The position numbers and the translations under genes are program-made. Shown here piece by piece: positions 11,231 to 24,600 of a stretch of 64,000 nt of DNA (position 1 is the first letter of the stretch; each line of letters opens with the position of its first letter). Source of the DNA: Ricinus communis (Eukaryota; Streptophyta; Magnoliopsida; Malpighiales; Euphorbiaceae); assembly GCF_019578655.1 (NCBI RefSeq), contig NC_063264.1, forward strand, positions 11,635,213 to 11,699,212. Reading direction: 5' to 3'. The notes under the pieces are model-generated. The model worked only from the letters and a program-made list of their open reading frames with translations, ran no database searches and was not told where the DNA came from.

Positions 11231-12217
11231 ATGAAATGTGAATTGATGAATGTACTAACAAAAACTCAAAGGCCTGGAAATGAAGTTGTGGAGAAAGGAG
11301 GTCCTTCTATGGTGAAGGAATAAGTGTATTTTGAGTAAGTAAATAGTTAATATTTGCTATATTCATATATTTAATCAAATGTTCCGCAAATGTTTATGTT
11401 TGCTTAATATTGTCTTATGTTTGAATGAATGAGATGGAAATGATTGGTGTTAAGTTGAACAATTATTATTGCTTGAATGTGATATAAGTGAAATGATTGA
11501 ATTGTGATGTTAAGTGCGTATGCGCATGTGAATGGTGGATTCCCTTGTGAAAAGATACATATATATATATAAAGCCTAAAGAGGCTATAAAAGTGTGTAA
11601 TGTGAGGATGAGGCAGAGCAGCTTACGTGTGTGATAGGTGAGGATGAGGCGGAGCAGCACATTAAAGGGGATCCACGAGGCGTGAGAACTAGCCATAATT
11701 GTTGAATCATATTTTCTTATGATGGTTGTAATGAATTGAGTAGAATGGTATGAACTTTTATGTAAATTATGAATCATGGTAAGTTATGTGATTGAGTGGA
11801 AATTGTATTATGTGTATGTGATATAGATTATGTTGATTATTTATTTACTGAGTTGGAGGCTCACCCCTCTCCAAATTTTTTTTTCAAGTTTATAGATAGT
11901 AGTGCATCAGTTGATTATATCCGAAGTCTAGCATTTAGTAGTTTTGTCAGGTTGGGCCAGTATTGCGGAGTCTTCTCATGATGCATTTTGTATGTAGTTA
12001 TGTAATGTATATGGAAGTGTGCCTTGTAAGCATAAGAAGATGTTTTAAATACTTGTTAAATAATGTTTAAGTATAATCATATGTTCTTATGTTAATAACC
12101 TTGTGTTTTGATTCTTCATAATCTGTATTTTGACCTATGTACATGTAGTATATAGTCTACGATGTTTGTATGCCACCTAGCAAATGCCTACTGGTTAGCA
12201 TGTAATGGGGGTGTTAC
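11228..12217 (+). repeat. Truncated chromovirus LTR, plus orientation
   Basis: Corresponds to the last 1.0 kb of the LTR at 50808-53109 (from TGCATGAAATGTGAATTG to GGGGGTGTTACA). No PBS follows; satellite sequence resumes with TATCGCTCAC. It is an inverted copy of about 8665-9690, so the segment 8665-12217 has long inverted arms around a loop of about 1.5 kb. The open frame 11466-11777 on the other strand is an LTR shadow. Confidence 0.9.
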
Positions 12218-15200
12218 ATATCGCTCACATCCTTCCTTTCTTTTGTGTTCTTTGTCTACCATTGTGTTTAAATCAATTCGATTTGAACCTTACGCTTAAC
12301 CGTATAGAAAAGAACAAAGAAATTGTAATTTCTTTTCTTATCAGATCAAAAACCCTACCTATATTCTCATTTTGTTCGTTTCTTTTATATCTCTCTTTCT
12401 AATCTCTATCTAATATGATGGTTTGGTTGTATTTGGGGAGCATAGACACGAGTCTTGAGTGAAAGCGCGTGGAAGCGGCACTTGTATGCACCGATCCAAT
12501 ACTTGGACGAACACGAAGAAAAAAAATTAGTTGATCGAGTATTGATATAATTCTCCCAATGATCATAGATAAATCTTTTAGAGGTAATAGGGAATGATGA
12601 GAATCGAGGCACACCTAAATATTCCAATTCAAGATTGCGCCTTTAGAATCTCCATCATTCCTTATTCCTTAAGGCTTGAGGACTCTTAATGACACAAGGA
12701 CTGGTGTAAGGACTCACGGGAGTGCAATTGACAAGCATGATCAATAGTATTGGGGCTTATTCTGATGACCAAGCAGGATGAGACGGAAATCCACCCACAT
12801 AAAATGACATTGCTTTCTGTTAATATAAGCGGGAATGAGGGCGTTTTGATGTTTAGGAGGCATATAATGATGTAAATTGGGCAGAAGTGTTAATCGGTAT
12901 GCCCACTCAAAATTTCCCTTATTTTCGTTAAGGAATCATAGAAACGCAATTGACAAGCTTGAATAGTGTCATTAGGGCGTGACTTGATGATCAAGCAGCA
13001 TGAGATGCAAATCCATGTGTGCAAGGGAGAAATCATATTGCTTTCGATTAATGTAAGTAAGAATGCGTGTGTTTTGATGCTTGAGAAGCATATAATGAAG
13101 CATGTTCGGCCGGAGTATTATTAGGTAATGCCCAGGCGAATTTTTCATTGTCTTCATTAAGGAGTCATAGGAACGTAATTGATAAGCTTCATTGTGGCAT
13201 TGTAGTATGACTTGATGATCAAGCAAGACGAGACACATATCCACGTGCGTGATAGGGAAATCATATTGCTTTCGACTAAACCAAGTGGGAATGCACATAT
13301 TTTGATGTTCGGGATGCATATAATGAAGTAATTTGGGCCGGAGTGTTATTAGGTATTCCCATGCGAATTTTCCTTTTTTTCGTTAAGCTAGCTCATAAAA
13401 TTTTGCACTATAACAGTTGTTGGTCAAACAACTCCTCTATAGTTCTTGATTTGACTTTATTTTATACATCTTTATTTATTTATTTTTTCATATTTAGCTT
13501 ATAGTTTATTCTTCTTATGGAATAAGGGCTTTCGCACTATAAAAACTGCATGCTACTGAATATTTAAGTCTAGTGAGCATATTATTACAGTTTTCTACAT
13601 TGTAAAAACTTAAGTTATGGATTCTTTCAATAACCTTATGGACTTATTAACAATCGTGCTAGCGAACATAGATTTATCGGTCACGTCCTTTCTTTCTTTT
13701 GTGTTCTTTGTCTACCCTTGTGTTTAAATCAATTTGATTTGATGCTTACTCTTAGTCATATGGAAGAGAATAAAGAACTTATGATTTTTTTCCTTATTGG
13801 ATCGATAATCTTACCTATGTTCTCTTTTTATTCGTTTCTTTTGTGCCTCTCTTTGTAATCTTTATCTAGTCTGATGATTTGGTTTTTTTTTTACGAGTAC
13901 AAATAGGAGTGTTTAATGAATGCACATGGAAGCAACAATCATAGGCACTGATCCAATGCTTGGACAAATGCAAAGAATGAAAATTAGTTGGTCGAGTATT
14001 AATATCATTCTCCGAATGATCGCAAATGAATCTTCTAGACAAAAGAGGAAGTGATGAGAATCGAGACACACTCTAATATTTCGATTCACGTTTTGCACCA
14101 ATAGAATCTTCATCATTTCTTGTTCCTCTCATTTCTTGTTCCTCTAAGCACGAGGACTCTTGATGACATAAAGATTAGTATACGGAAACATAGGAATGCA
14201 ATTGATAAGTTTTACCAATAGGATTAGGGCATGAGTTGATGATCAAGCAAGACGTGACCCAAATCCATGCGCGTAAGGGAGAAAACATTTTGCTTTATAT
14301 TAATCTAAGCAGGAATGTGCATATTTTGATATTTGGGACACATATAATGAAGTAATTTGGATCAAGCAGTTATTATATAGGCCCACGCAAATTTTCCCTT
14401 ATTTTTGGTAGACTCAATCATAAAATTTAGGACTATGAGAGTTGTTGACCAGTCAACTCCTCTCTAGTTCTTGATTTCACTTTAGTTTATTCATCTTTAT
14501 TTATTTATTTATTCAAATTTAGCTTGTATTTTCTGTTTCTTATGGGATGAGGGCTTTTGCACTATGCAAACCACATGGAACCAAATATTTGAGGCGAGTG
14601 AGCATATTATTTGATCCTTACACTTAGCTGTATGGAAGAGAATAAAGAACTTGCAATTTTTTTTCTTATTAGATCCAAAATCCTACCTATGCTCTCATTT
14701 CTTCATTTCTTTTGTTTGTCCCTTTCTAATCTATGTTTAATATGATTGTTTAGTTTTATTTGGCGAGCATGAACACGAGTATTGAGTTAAAGAGCATGGA
14801 AGCAGCAATCGTAGGCACCGATCCAATGCTTGGACAAATGTGAAGGAAAAAAATCAGTTGATTGAGTATTGATATCATTCTCCAAATGATCATAGAGGAA
14901 TCTTTTGGAGGAAAGAGGGAAGGCCGAGTATCAAGGCACGCCCAAATATTCTGATTCAAGATTTGCACCCTAGGATCTCTATCATTCCTTGTCCCACTAA
15001 GCACGAGGACTCCTGATGACGCAAGGATTGAAATAAGGAATAATGGAAACACAATTGATAAGCTTTGCCGGTGAATTGGGGCGTAACTTGATGATGAAGC
15101 AAGATGAGACATAAATCCACACGCGTAAGGGAGAAATCATGTTGTTTTCAGTTAATCCAAGCATAATAAAAGTGGGAATGCGAGCATTTTGATGTTTGGG

Positions 15201-15580
15201 ATGCATATAATAAAGTAATTTGGGTTGGAGTATTATTAGGTAAGCCCACGCGAATTTCCTCTTGGTGTCTTAAAGCTGGCTCATAAAATTTGGGACTACG
15301 AGAGTTATTAACCAGTCAACTCCTCTCTGGTTCATGATTTGACTTTAGTTTATTCATCATTCTTTATTTATTTATTCATATTTAGCTTCTAGTTCTTCTT
15401 CTTATGGAATGAGGCCTTTCGCACTATAAAAACCGCATGCAACTGAATACTTGAGGACAGTTACCATATTATTTATGTTTTCTACCTTATAGGGATCAAG
15501 TTTTGGGTTCATACAAGAACTTTAGGGACTGATCAAGACTTGTGCTTGCAAACGGAGACTTATCGCGCTAGCTAACAAAC
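12218..15580 (-). repeat. Satellite of about 1 kb per monomer, minus orientation
   Basis: At least three partial or full monomers, now reversed with respect to 3805-8664. Anchor motifs (a variant of GTTGACCAGTCAAC followed by AACTCCTCTCTAGTTC) occur near 13422, 14444 and 15310. Spacing is 1025 and about 865 bp, so some monomers carry deletions. A subregion at about 12900-13390 is a local duplication of the GAAGCATATAATGAAG/ATGATCAAGCA segment (three tandem partial copies). No gene is supported; frames such as 12972-13319 only follow the repeat. Confidence 0.87.
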
Positions 15581-15685
15581 AACTGAGGATATAGATAGGA
15601 TTTTGTATGTGATAAGAAAAGAGACTACCAGTTCTTTATTCTCTTTAAGGGTCAAATTGAATTGATTTAAACACAATGGTTAGTA
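15581..15685 (+). repeat. Short satellite piece in plus orientation next to the 39-bp array
   Basis: Near 15560-15590 the satellite switches from minus back to plus orientation, with GCGCTAGC near the switch. It runs through AGTTCTTTATTCTCT to ATTGATTTAAACACAATGG and stops where the 39-bp array begins. This leaves only about 100 bp of plus-oriented satellite between an inversion point and the array. Confidence 0.7.
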
Positions 15686-18600
15686 TGAGAAAAATACCTC
15701 GTAAGGGAGGTATATTTGTAAATATAAGAAAAATACCTCGTAAGAGGGGGTACACTTATGAAGATGAGAAAATAACATTGTAAGGGAGGTATAACTTTAG
15801 TATGAGAAAACAACATAATAAGAGGAGTATATTTTTAGTATGCAAAAACAACCCTGTAAGAGGTGCTATATTTATGAGTATGAGAAAACAAACCCGTAAG
15901 AGGGGTATATTTATAATTATGAGAAAACAACCCTGTAAGAAGGGTCTGCTTTTGAGATTATGAAATCACCCTAATAAGAGGCAGTGTATTTATGAGTATG
16001 AGAAAACAATACCAAAAGAAGGGTACAATTTTTACTTTGAGAAAATAATCCATCAAGATGTGTATATTTTTTAATATGCGAAAACAACCACGCAAAAGAG
16101 TTTGTTTACGAGTATTAAAAAAATACTATATGAGGGATTTTCTTTATAAAAATGAGAAAGCAACCCAGTAACATGTTACATTTATGAATACGAGAAAACA
16201 ACCTCGTAATGAATATATATTTGAAAATATTAGAAAATAACCCCGTAAAGGGTATATTTATGAATATGAGAAAACAAACATGTAAGATGAGGTACATATG
16301 TGAGTGTGAGAAATCAACATTGTAAGACGATTCTTCTTTTAGTAGGAGAAAATAACACAATAAGATGAATATATTTTTTAGTATGTAAAATTAACCCCAT
16401 AAGAGGGGCATATTTGTGAGTATTAGAAAAAGACACTATATGAGAGATATTTTTTGTAAGAATGAGAAAGAAACCTGGTAACAGGATACATTTATGAATA
16501 TAAGAAAATAACCTCGTAAGGAATATATATTTGAAAATATTGAAAGATAACCCAATAAGGGGTATATTTGTACATATGAGAAAACAAACCTATAAGAGGA
16601 GGTACATATGTCAGTATGAGAAATCAACATTGTAAGACGAGCCTTTTTTTAGTAGGAGAAAACAACACAAAAATAGGAGTATATTTTTTGAGTATGCAAA
16701 AACAACCCCGTAAGAGGTATATTTATGAGTATGAGAAAATAACCCCGTAAAGATGATATATTTATGAGTATGAGAAAATAACCCCGTAAGAGGGGTATAT
16801 TTTTGAGATTGTGAAAACACTCTAGTAGGAGGAGGTGTATTTGTAAGTATGAGAAAATAACACCATAAGGGGGGTACATTTTTTACTATAAGAAAACAAC
16901 CTAGTAAGCTATGTATATGTTTGAGTATGCAAAAACCACCCTGTAAGAAGGGTATATTTGTGAGTATTAGAAGAGAACCCCGAAGGAGGGGTATATTTAT
17001 AAAAATGAGGCAAACAACCTGATAACAGGGTTATATGTATGAGTATGAGAGAAAAACTCTATAAGAGGGGGTACATTTATAGTATGAGAAAACAACTGCG
17101 TAACAAAGATATATTTAAAAATATTAGAAAATATCACTGTAAAAATGATTAATTTATGAGTGTGAGAAAACAATCCTTTAAGAAGGGGCACATATATGAG
17201 TATGAGAAAACAACATTGTTAGCAGGGTATATTTTTTAATATGAGAAAACAATAGAATAAGAGGGGTATATTTTTTTAGCATGCGATAAAAACCCTGTAA
17301 TAGGGGTATATTTATGAGTCTGATAAGGGTGTATATTTGTAAATATAAGAAAATAACCTCGTAAGAGGGGATGCATTTATTAGTATGAGAAAACAATGCC
17401 ATAAGAAAGGTACATTTTTTACTATGAGATAACGACCTAGTAAGAGGTTTATATTTTTTAGTAGGTGAAAACAACCCAGTAAGAGGGGTACATTTATGAG
17501 TATTAGAAAAAGAAAACCCGTATGAAGGCTATGTTTATAAAAATGATAAAATATTCTGGTAGCAGAGGTACATTTGTGAGTGAGAAAAAACCCTCTAAGA
17601 GGGGGCAAATTTATGGATATAAGAACATAACTCTATAACAGGGATATATTTCTAAATATTTAAAAACAACCGCATAATAGGGATATAGTTATAACTATAA
17701 AGAATAACCTCGTAGATGAGGTAAATTTTGTCAATATGAGAAAGTAATCATGTAAGAAGAATATATTTATGAGTATGAGAAAACAACCCTATAAGTGTGG
17801 GTACATATATGAGTATGAAAAAATAACATTATAAAAGGAATATATATTTTAATATGAGAAAACAACACAATAAGAGGGTATAATTTTGAGTATAGAATAA
17901 CAACCCCGTAAGAGGGGTATACTTGTGAGTATAAGAAAACAACATTGTTAGCAGGGTATATTTTTTAGTATGAGAAAACAACAGAATAAGAGGGGTATAT
18001 TTTTTTAGCATGCGATAGAAACTCCATAAAAAGGGTATACTTATGAGTATGAGAAAACAACCTCTTAAGTGGGATATATTTATAAATTTGAGAAAATAAC
18101 CTCGTAAGACGGGATGCATTTGTTAGTATGAGAAACCAACGCCGTAAGAAGGGTACATTTTTTACTTTGAGACAACAACCTAGTAAGAGGTTTATATTTT
18201 TAGTAGGCGAAAAAAAAGCCTATAAGAAGGGTATATTTTTGAATATGAGAAGGGAGTATTTTTTAGGATACGAAAATAACCCTGTAAGAGGTGCTATATT
18301 TATGAGTATGAGCAAGCAACACCGTAAGAGAGATATGTTTTCAATTATGGGAAAACAACCCCGTAGGAAGGGTATACTTTTGAGGTTGTGAAAACACATA
18401 ATAAGAGGCAATGCATTTGTGAGTATGAGAAAACAATGCCAAAAGAAGGATACATTTTTTACTATGAGAAAATAATCCATTAAGAGGTATATATTATTTA
18501 ATATACCAAAACAACCCCGTAAGAGGGTTTTATTTGTGATATTAGAAAAAAACACTAAATGAGAGAACTTTTTATAAAAAATGAGAAAGCAACCTAGTAA

Positions 18601-21600
18601 GAGGATACATTTATGAATATGAGAAAATAACCTCATAACGAAAATATATTTGAAAATATTAGAAAATAACCCGGTAAGGGGTATATTTATGAATATGAGA
18701 AAATAAACCTGTAAGATGGGGTACATATGTGAGTATGAGAAATCAACATTATAAGAGGAGTCTTTTTTTAGTAGGAGAAAATAACACAACAATTGGGGTA
18801 TAATTGTGAATATGACAAAAATAATCCCATAAAATGATATATTTATGAGTATGAGAAAATAACCCTGAAAGAGGGGTATATTTTTCAGGTTGTAAAAATA
18901 ACCTAGTAGGAGGAGATGTATTTATAAGTATGAGAAAACCACACCGTAAAAGGGATACATTTTTTACTATGAGAAAACAACCCAGTAATCGATGTATATT
19001 CTTGAGTATGCGAAAACCACCCCGTAAGTGGGATAAGTTTATGAGTACTAAAAGAAAATCCCGAAGGAGGGATATATTTATAAAAATGAGTAAACAACTT
19101 GATAACAAGGGTATATTTGTGAATTTGAGAGAAGAACCACGTAAGAGGGGTACATTTGTGGTATGAGAAAACAATCGCGCAACAGGAATATATTTATAAA
19201 TATTGAAAAAAATCACTGTAAGAGTGATAAATTTGTGAGTGTGAGAAAACAACCCTGTAAGAAGGGCTACATATATGAGTATGAGAAAAGAACATTGTTA
19301 GCGAGGTATTCTTTTAGTATGAGAAAACAACATAATAAGATAGGTATATTTTTTGAGTATGCGATAAAAGACCTCATAAGAGGGGTATAATTATGAGTAT
19401 GAGAGAACAACCCTTTAAGTCGGGTATATTTATAAATATGAAAAAATAACCTCGTAAGAGGGGATGCATTTGTTATCATGAGAAAATAACGCTGTAAGAA
19501 GAGTATATTTTTTACTATGAGATAACAATCCAGTATGAGGTATTTTTTTTTAGTAGGCGAAAACAACCTTGAAAAAGGGGTACACTTGTGAGTATTAGAA
19601 AAAAAACGTAGGAGGGCTATATTTGTAAAAATGATTAAACAGTCTGGTAGTAGGGGTACATTTGTGAGTATAAGAAAACAATCTTCTAAGAGAGTATACA
19701 TTTGTGGATATAAGAAAACAACTTTATAACAGGGATATATATATATATATATAAATATTGAAAAACAATCCTATAAGAGGGATATATTTGTGAATATGAA
19801 AAAGAAAACCTCGTACATAAGGTAAATTTATAAATATAAGAAAGCAACCCTGTAAGAAAGGTATATTTATAAGTATGAGAAAACAACCCTATAAGTAGGG
19901 GTACATATTTGAGTATGAGAAAACAACATTATAAGAGGGATGTATATTTTTAGTATAAGAAAATAACACAATAAGAGAGTATAATTTTTTAGTATGCAAA
20001 AACAACCCCGTAAGAGGGATATATTTATGGGTATGAGAAAATAACACCATAAAAAAGTAATATATTTATGAGTATGAGAAAACAGCCCATAGGAGGGGTA
20101 TATTTGTAAATATGAGATAACAAACTCGTTAGAAGTGTATATTTTTGAGGTTGTGAAAATACCCCAATAAGAGGGAAAGTATTGGTGAGATAAGAAAACA
20201 ACGCCATAGGAAGGGTATATTTTTTATCATGACAAAATAACCCAGTAAGAGCTGTATATGTTTTAATATGCGAATAAAACTCCATAACAGGGGTGTAATT
20301 GTGAGTATGAGAAAACAACCCTATAAGAGGGGTTACAATTGTGAGCATTAGAAAACAACTTCGTAATAAGGATATATTTGTCAATATTAGAAAACAACCA
20401 CATAACTAGGGTATATTTGTAAGTATGAGAAAATAATCCTGTAATAAGGGGTACCAAATGAATGTGGGAAAACAACATAATAATAGGGGTAAACTTTTTA
20501 GTATAGGAAGACAACACAAAAGTGGAGTATATTTTTTACCATGCGAAAACAACCCCATAAGAGGGTTATACTAATGAGTATGAGAAATCAACCTTGTAAA
20601 AGTTGATATATTTAAGAGTATGAGAAAACAACCCCATATGAGGGGTATATTTATAAATATGAAAACAAAATAACCCCGTAAGAGTGGTATATTTTTAAGA
20701 TTGTAAAAACACCCCAATAAGAGGGGTTGTATTGATAAATATGAGAAGACAACGATGTGAGAGGGATATATCTTTTACTATAAAAATAATCTAGGAAGAA
20801 GTGTATATCTTTTAGTATGCAAAAACAACCCCGTAAGAGGGATATATATGTGAGTGTGAGAAAACAACCCCATAAGAATGGTGTATTTATGAGTATGAGA
20901 AAACAACACCATAAAATGGGTATATTTGTGAGCCTGAAAAATAACACCGTAGAAGAGCTAAATTTGTAAATATTAGAAAGCAACCCGTTAAGAGGGGTAC
21001 ATTTGTAAGTAGGAGAAAATAACCCTATAAGAAGGGGTACATTTGTGAGTATGAGAAAACAACATTGTAAGAGGGGTATATATTTTAGTATGAGAAAACA
21101 ACACGATAAGAAGGGTGTATTTTTTAGTATATGAAAACAACCCGTTAAGAGGTGTATATTTTTTAATATGAGAAAACAACCATGTAACAAGGGTATACTT
21201 GTGAGTATGAGAAAACAACACTAAATGAGAGTATACTTATGAGTTTGAAAAGGCAACCTCGTACAATAGGTATATTTGTAAATATGAAAAAGCAACCGCG
21301 TAAAGAGGATATATTTATGAGTATAAGATAACAACCACATAAGAGGGGGACATATTTATGAATATGAAAAAACAACCTCGTAAATGATGTAAATCTGTAA
21401 ATATGAGAAAGCAATCCTCTAAGAAGAGTATATTTATGAGTATGAGAAAACAACCCTATAAGTGGAGGTACATATGTGAATTTGAGAAAACAACATTATA
21501 AGAGGGATATATATTTTAGTGTGAGAAAATAACATAGTAAGAGGGTAAATTTTTGAGTATGTGAAAACAACCCGTAAGAGGGGTATCTTTGTGAGTATGA

Positions 21601-24600
21601 GAAAATAATACCATAAAAAAGTAATATATTTATGAGTATGAGAAAACAATCGCATAAGAAGGGTATATTTATAAATATGAGATATCAACCTCGTTAGAAG
21701 GGTGTATTTTTTAGATTGTGAAAATACCACAATAAGAGGGGAAGTACTTGGTGAGTATAAGAAAACAACGCCGTAAGAGGGGCACATTTTTTCTTATAAG
21801 AAAACAACTCCATAAAAGCTGTATATTTTTGAGTATGCAAGAACAACCCCTATAAGAGGAGTACATTTATGAGTATTAGAAAATAACCCCGTAGGAGGAG
21901 TATATTGATAAAAAATGAGGAACCAACCCAGTTTGAGGAGTATAATTGTGAGTAAGATAAAACAACCCTGTAAGAGGGGGTATAATTGTGAGTATTAGAA
22001 AACAACCTCGTAACATGGATATATTTGTCAATATTAGAAAATAACTAAATAAGGGGGGTATATTTGTAAGTATGGAAAAGCAATCTTGTAATAGAGGGTA
22101 TATATATGAATATGAGAAAACAACATAGTCATAGGGGTAAATTTTTAAGTATGAGAAGACAACATAAAAGTGGAGTATATTTTTTACCATGCAAAAACAA
22201 CCCCATAAGAGGGTTATACTTATGAGTATGAAAAATCAACCTCGTAAAAATTGATATAATTAAGAGTATGAGAAAACAACCCCATATGAAGGGTATATTT
22301 GCAAGTATGAAAAAATAACCCCGTAAGCTTGGTATATTCTTAAGATTGTGAAAAGACCCCGATAAGAGGGGAGTGTATTGATAAATATGAGAAGACAACA
22401 CTGTAAGAGAGGGTGCATTTTTTACTATAAGAAAATAATCTGATAAGAGGTGTATATCTTATAGTATGCGAAAATAACCTTGTAAGAGGGATATATATAT
22501 GTGAGTATGAGAAAACAACCTCATAAGAATGATATATTTATGAGTATGTGAAAACAACACCATAAAAGATATATATTTGTAACTATGAGAAAAGAACCCT
22601 GTAAGAAGAGTATATTTTTTAGTATTAAAACACAACCTCATAAGATGGATATAGTTCAAAGTATGATGAAACAACCATGTAAGAGGGTTATATTTATTAA
22701 TGTGAGAAAACAACATTATAAAAGCGATATATTTGTGAGTATGAGAGAACTCCACAGGAATGGTATTTTTGAAAAAGTGGAAACAACAGCAAAAGAGGGT
22801 TATATTTGTGAGTATGAGAAAAAAACCCCGTAAAAAATGATATATTAATGAGTATGAGAACACAATTTTGTACGAGGGGTATATTTGTAAATATGATAAA
22901 ATAATCCCGTAAGAAGGATATATTTTTGAGGTTGTGAAAGCACCCCAATAAGAGGAGGTGTATTTATGTGTATGAGAAAATAACACCGTAATAGGGGTAC
23001 ACTTCTATGTGAAAACAACATAGTAAGAGAGACATATTTATGAGTATGAGAAAATAACCTTATAAAAGATGATATATTTATAAATATGAAAAGACAACTC
23101 TGTAATGGTGTATATTTATTAATATGCGAAAACAACCCCGTAAGCGGGGTATATTTGTGCATACTAGAAAAGAACCCCATAGTAGGGATATATTTGTAAG
23201 TCTGAGAAAATAACCCCATAATAGTGGTATATTTGTGAGTGTAAGAAAACAACATTGAAGAGGGATATATTTATGAGTATGAAAAAAAAACCTCGGAGAA
23301 GAGGTAAATTTGTAAATATGAGAAAGCAACCCCGTAAAAGGAGTATATTTGTGAGTATGAGAAAGTAGCCATGTAAGAGGGGGTACATATATAAGTGTGA
23401 GAAAATAATATTGTAAAAGGGGTATATATTTTGTTATGAGAAAACAACGCAATAAGAGTGGTATATATTTTAGTATTGCGGAAACGACCCCTTAAAAGTT
23501 GTATATTTTTTAGTAAGAGAAAACAACACTGTAACAAGGATATATTTGTGAGTATGAGAAAAAAGACACTAGAAGAAGGGTATATTTGTAAGTATGAGAA
23601 AACAACTTCATAAGACGGGGTACATTTGTGAGCATGAGGAAACAACATTATAAAAGGGGGTATATTCTTTTAATATGAGAAAATAACAGAATGAGCCTAT
23701 TTTTGAGTTTGTGAAAACAAGCCCGCAAGAGGGGTATATTTGTAATTATGAGAAAACAACCCCGTAACAATATTAAATTTGTGAGTATAAGAATACAACA
23801 TTATAAGAGAGATATATTTATGAGTATGAGAAAATAACACTGCAGAAGAGGTAAATTTATAAATATGAGAAAGCAACCCTGTAAGAAGGGTATATTTCTG
23901 AGTATGAGGAAACTACCATGTAAGAGGGGGTACATATATGAGTATGAAAAGATAACATTGGAAGAGGGGTATATTTGTGAATATGAGAAACTAACCCTGT
24001 ACAAGGGGGTACATATATGAGTATGAGAAAACATATTATAAAAGGGCTATATATTTTAGTATGAAAAACAACACAATAAGAAGACGTATTTTTATGTTTG
24101 AGAAAATAATGCTATAAGAGGGGTATATATTTTTACTATAAGAAAATAACCTAATAAGATGTTTAAATTTTTGTATATGAGGAGACAACCACAGAAGAGG
24201 GATATATTTGTGAGTATGAGAAAACAACTCCGTAAAAGTGGTATATTTATGAGCATGAGAAAACAACATTGTAAAAAGGCTATGTTTGTAAGCATGAAAA
24301 AACAACCCTATACAAGGGATAAATTTATAAATATGAAAAAGCAACTCCATAAGAGAGGTAGATTAGTGAGTATGAGAAAATAACCATGTAAGAATGGTAT
24401 ATTTATGAGTATTTAAAAACAACCCCGGAAGAGGGGCATATTTGTAAATATGAGAAAACAACCTCGTAAGAAGGTTGTGTATTTTTGAATATGAGAAAAG
24501 AAGGTTGTAATAAGGTACATTTTCTACTATGAGAAAATAATCCAATAAAACAACCACATAAGACGGTTATATTTGTGAGTATTAGAAAAGAACCTCATAA

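Noticed and set aside
12972..13319. 115-codon frame with HPEHQN/RKQYDF repeats as a repeat protein
   Set aside because: It is a threefold local duplication within the satellite; other monomers have stops in the same frame.
18220..18792. 190-codon minus-strand open frame and dozens like it in the 39-bp arrays as genes
   Set aside because: They consist only of the 13-codon repeat, have no conserved start, overlap in several frames and end at random unit variants.
22585..22833. Plus-strand frames in the array (lysine- and arginine-rich) as a nucleic-acid-binding protein
   Set aside because: Composition follows from the AGAAAAC block of the unit; same period artefact as on the other strand.
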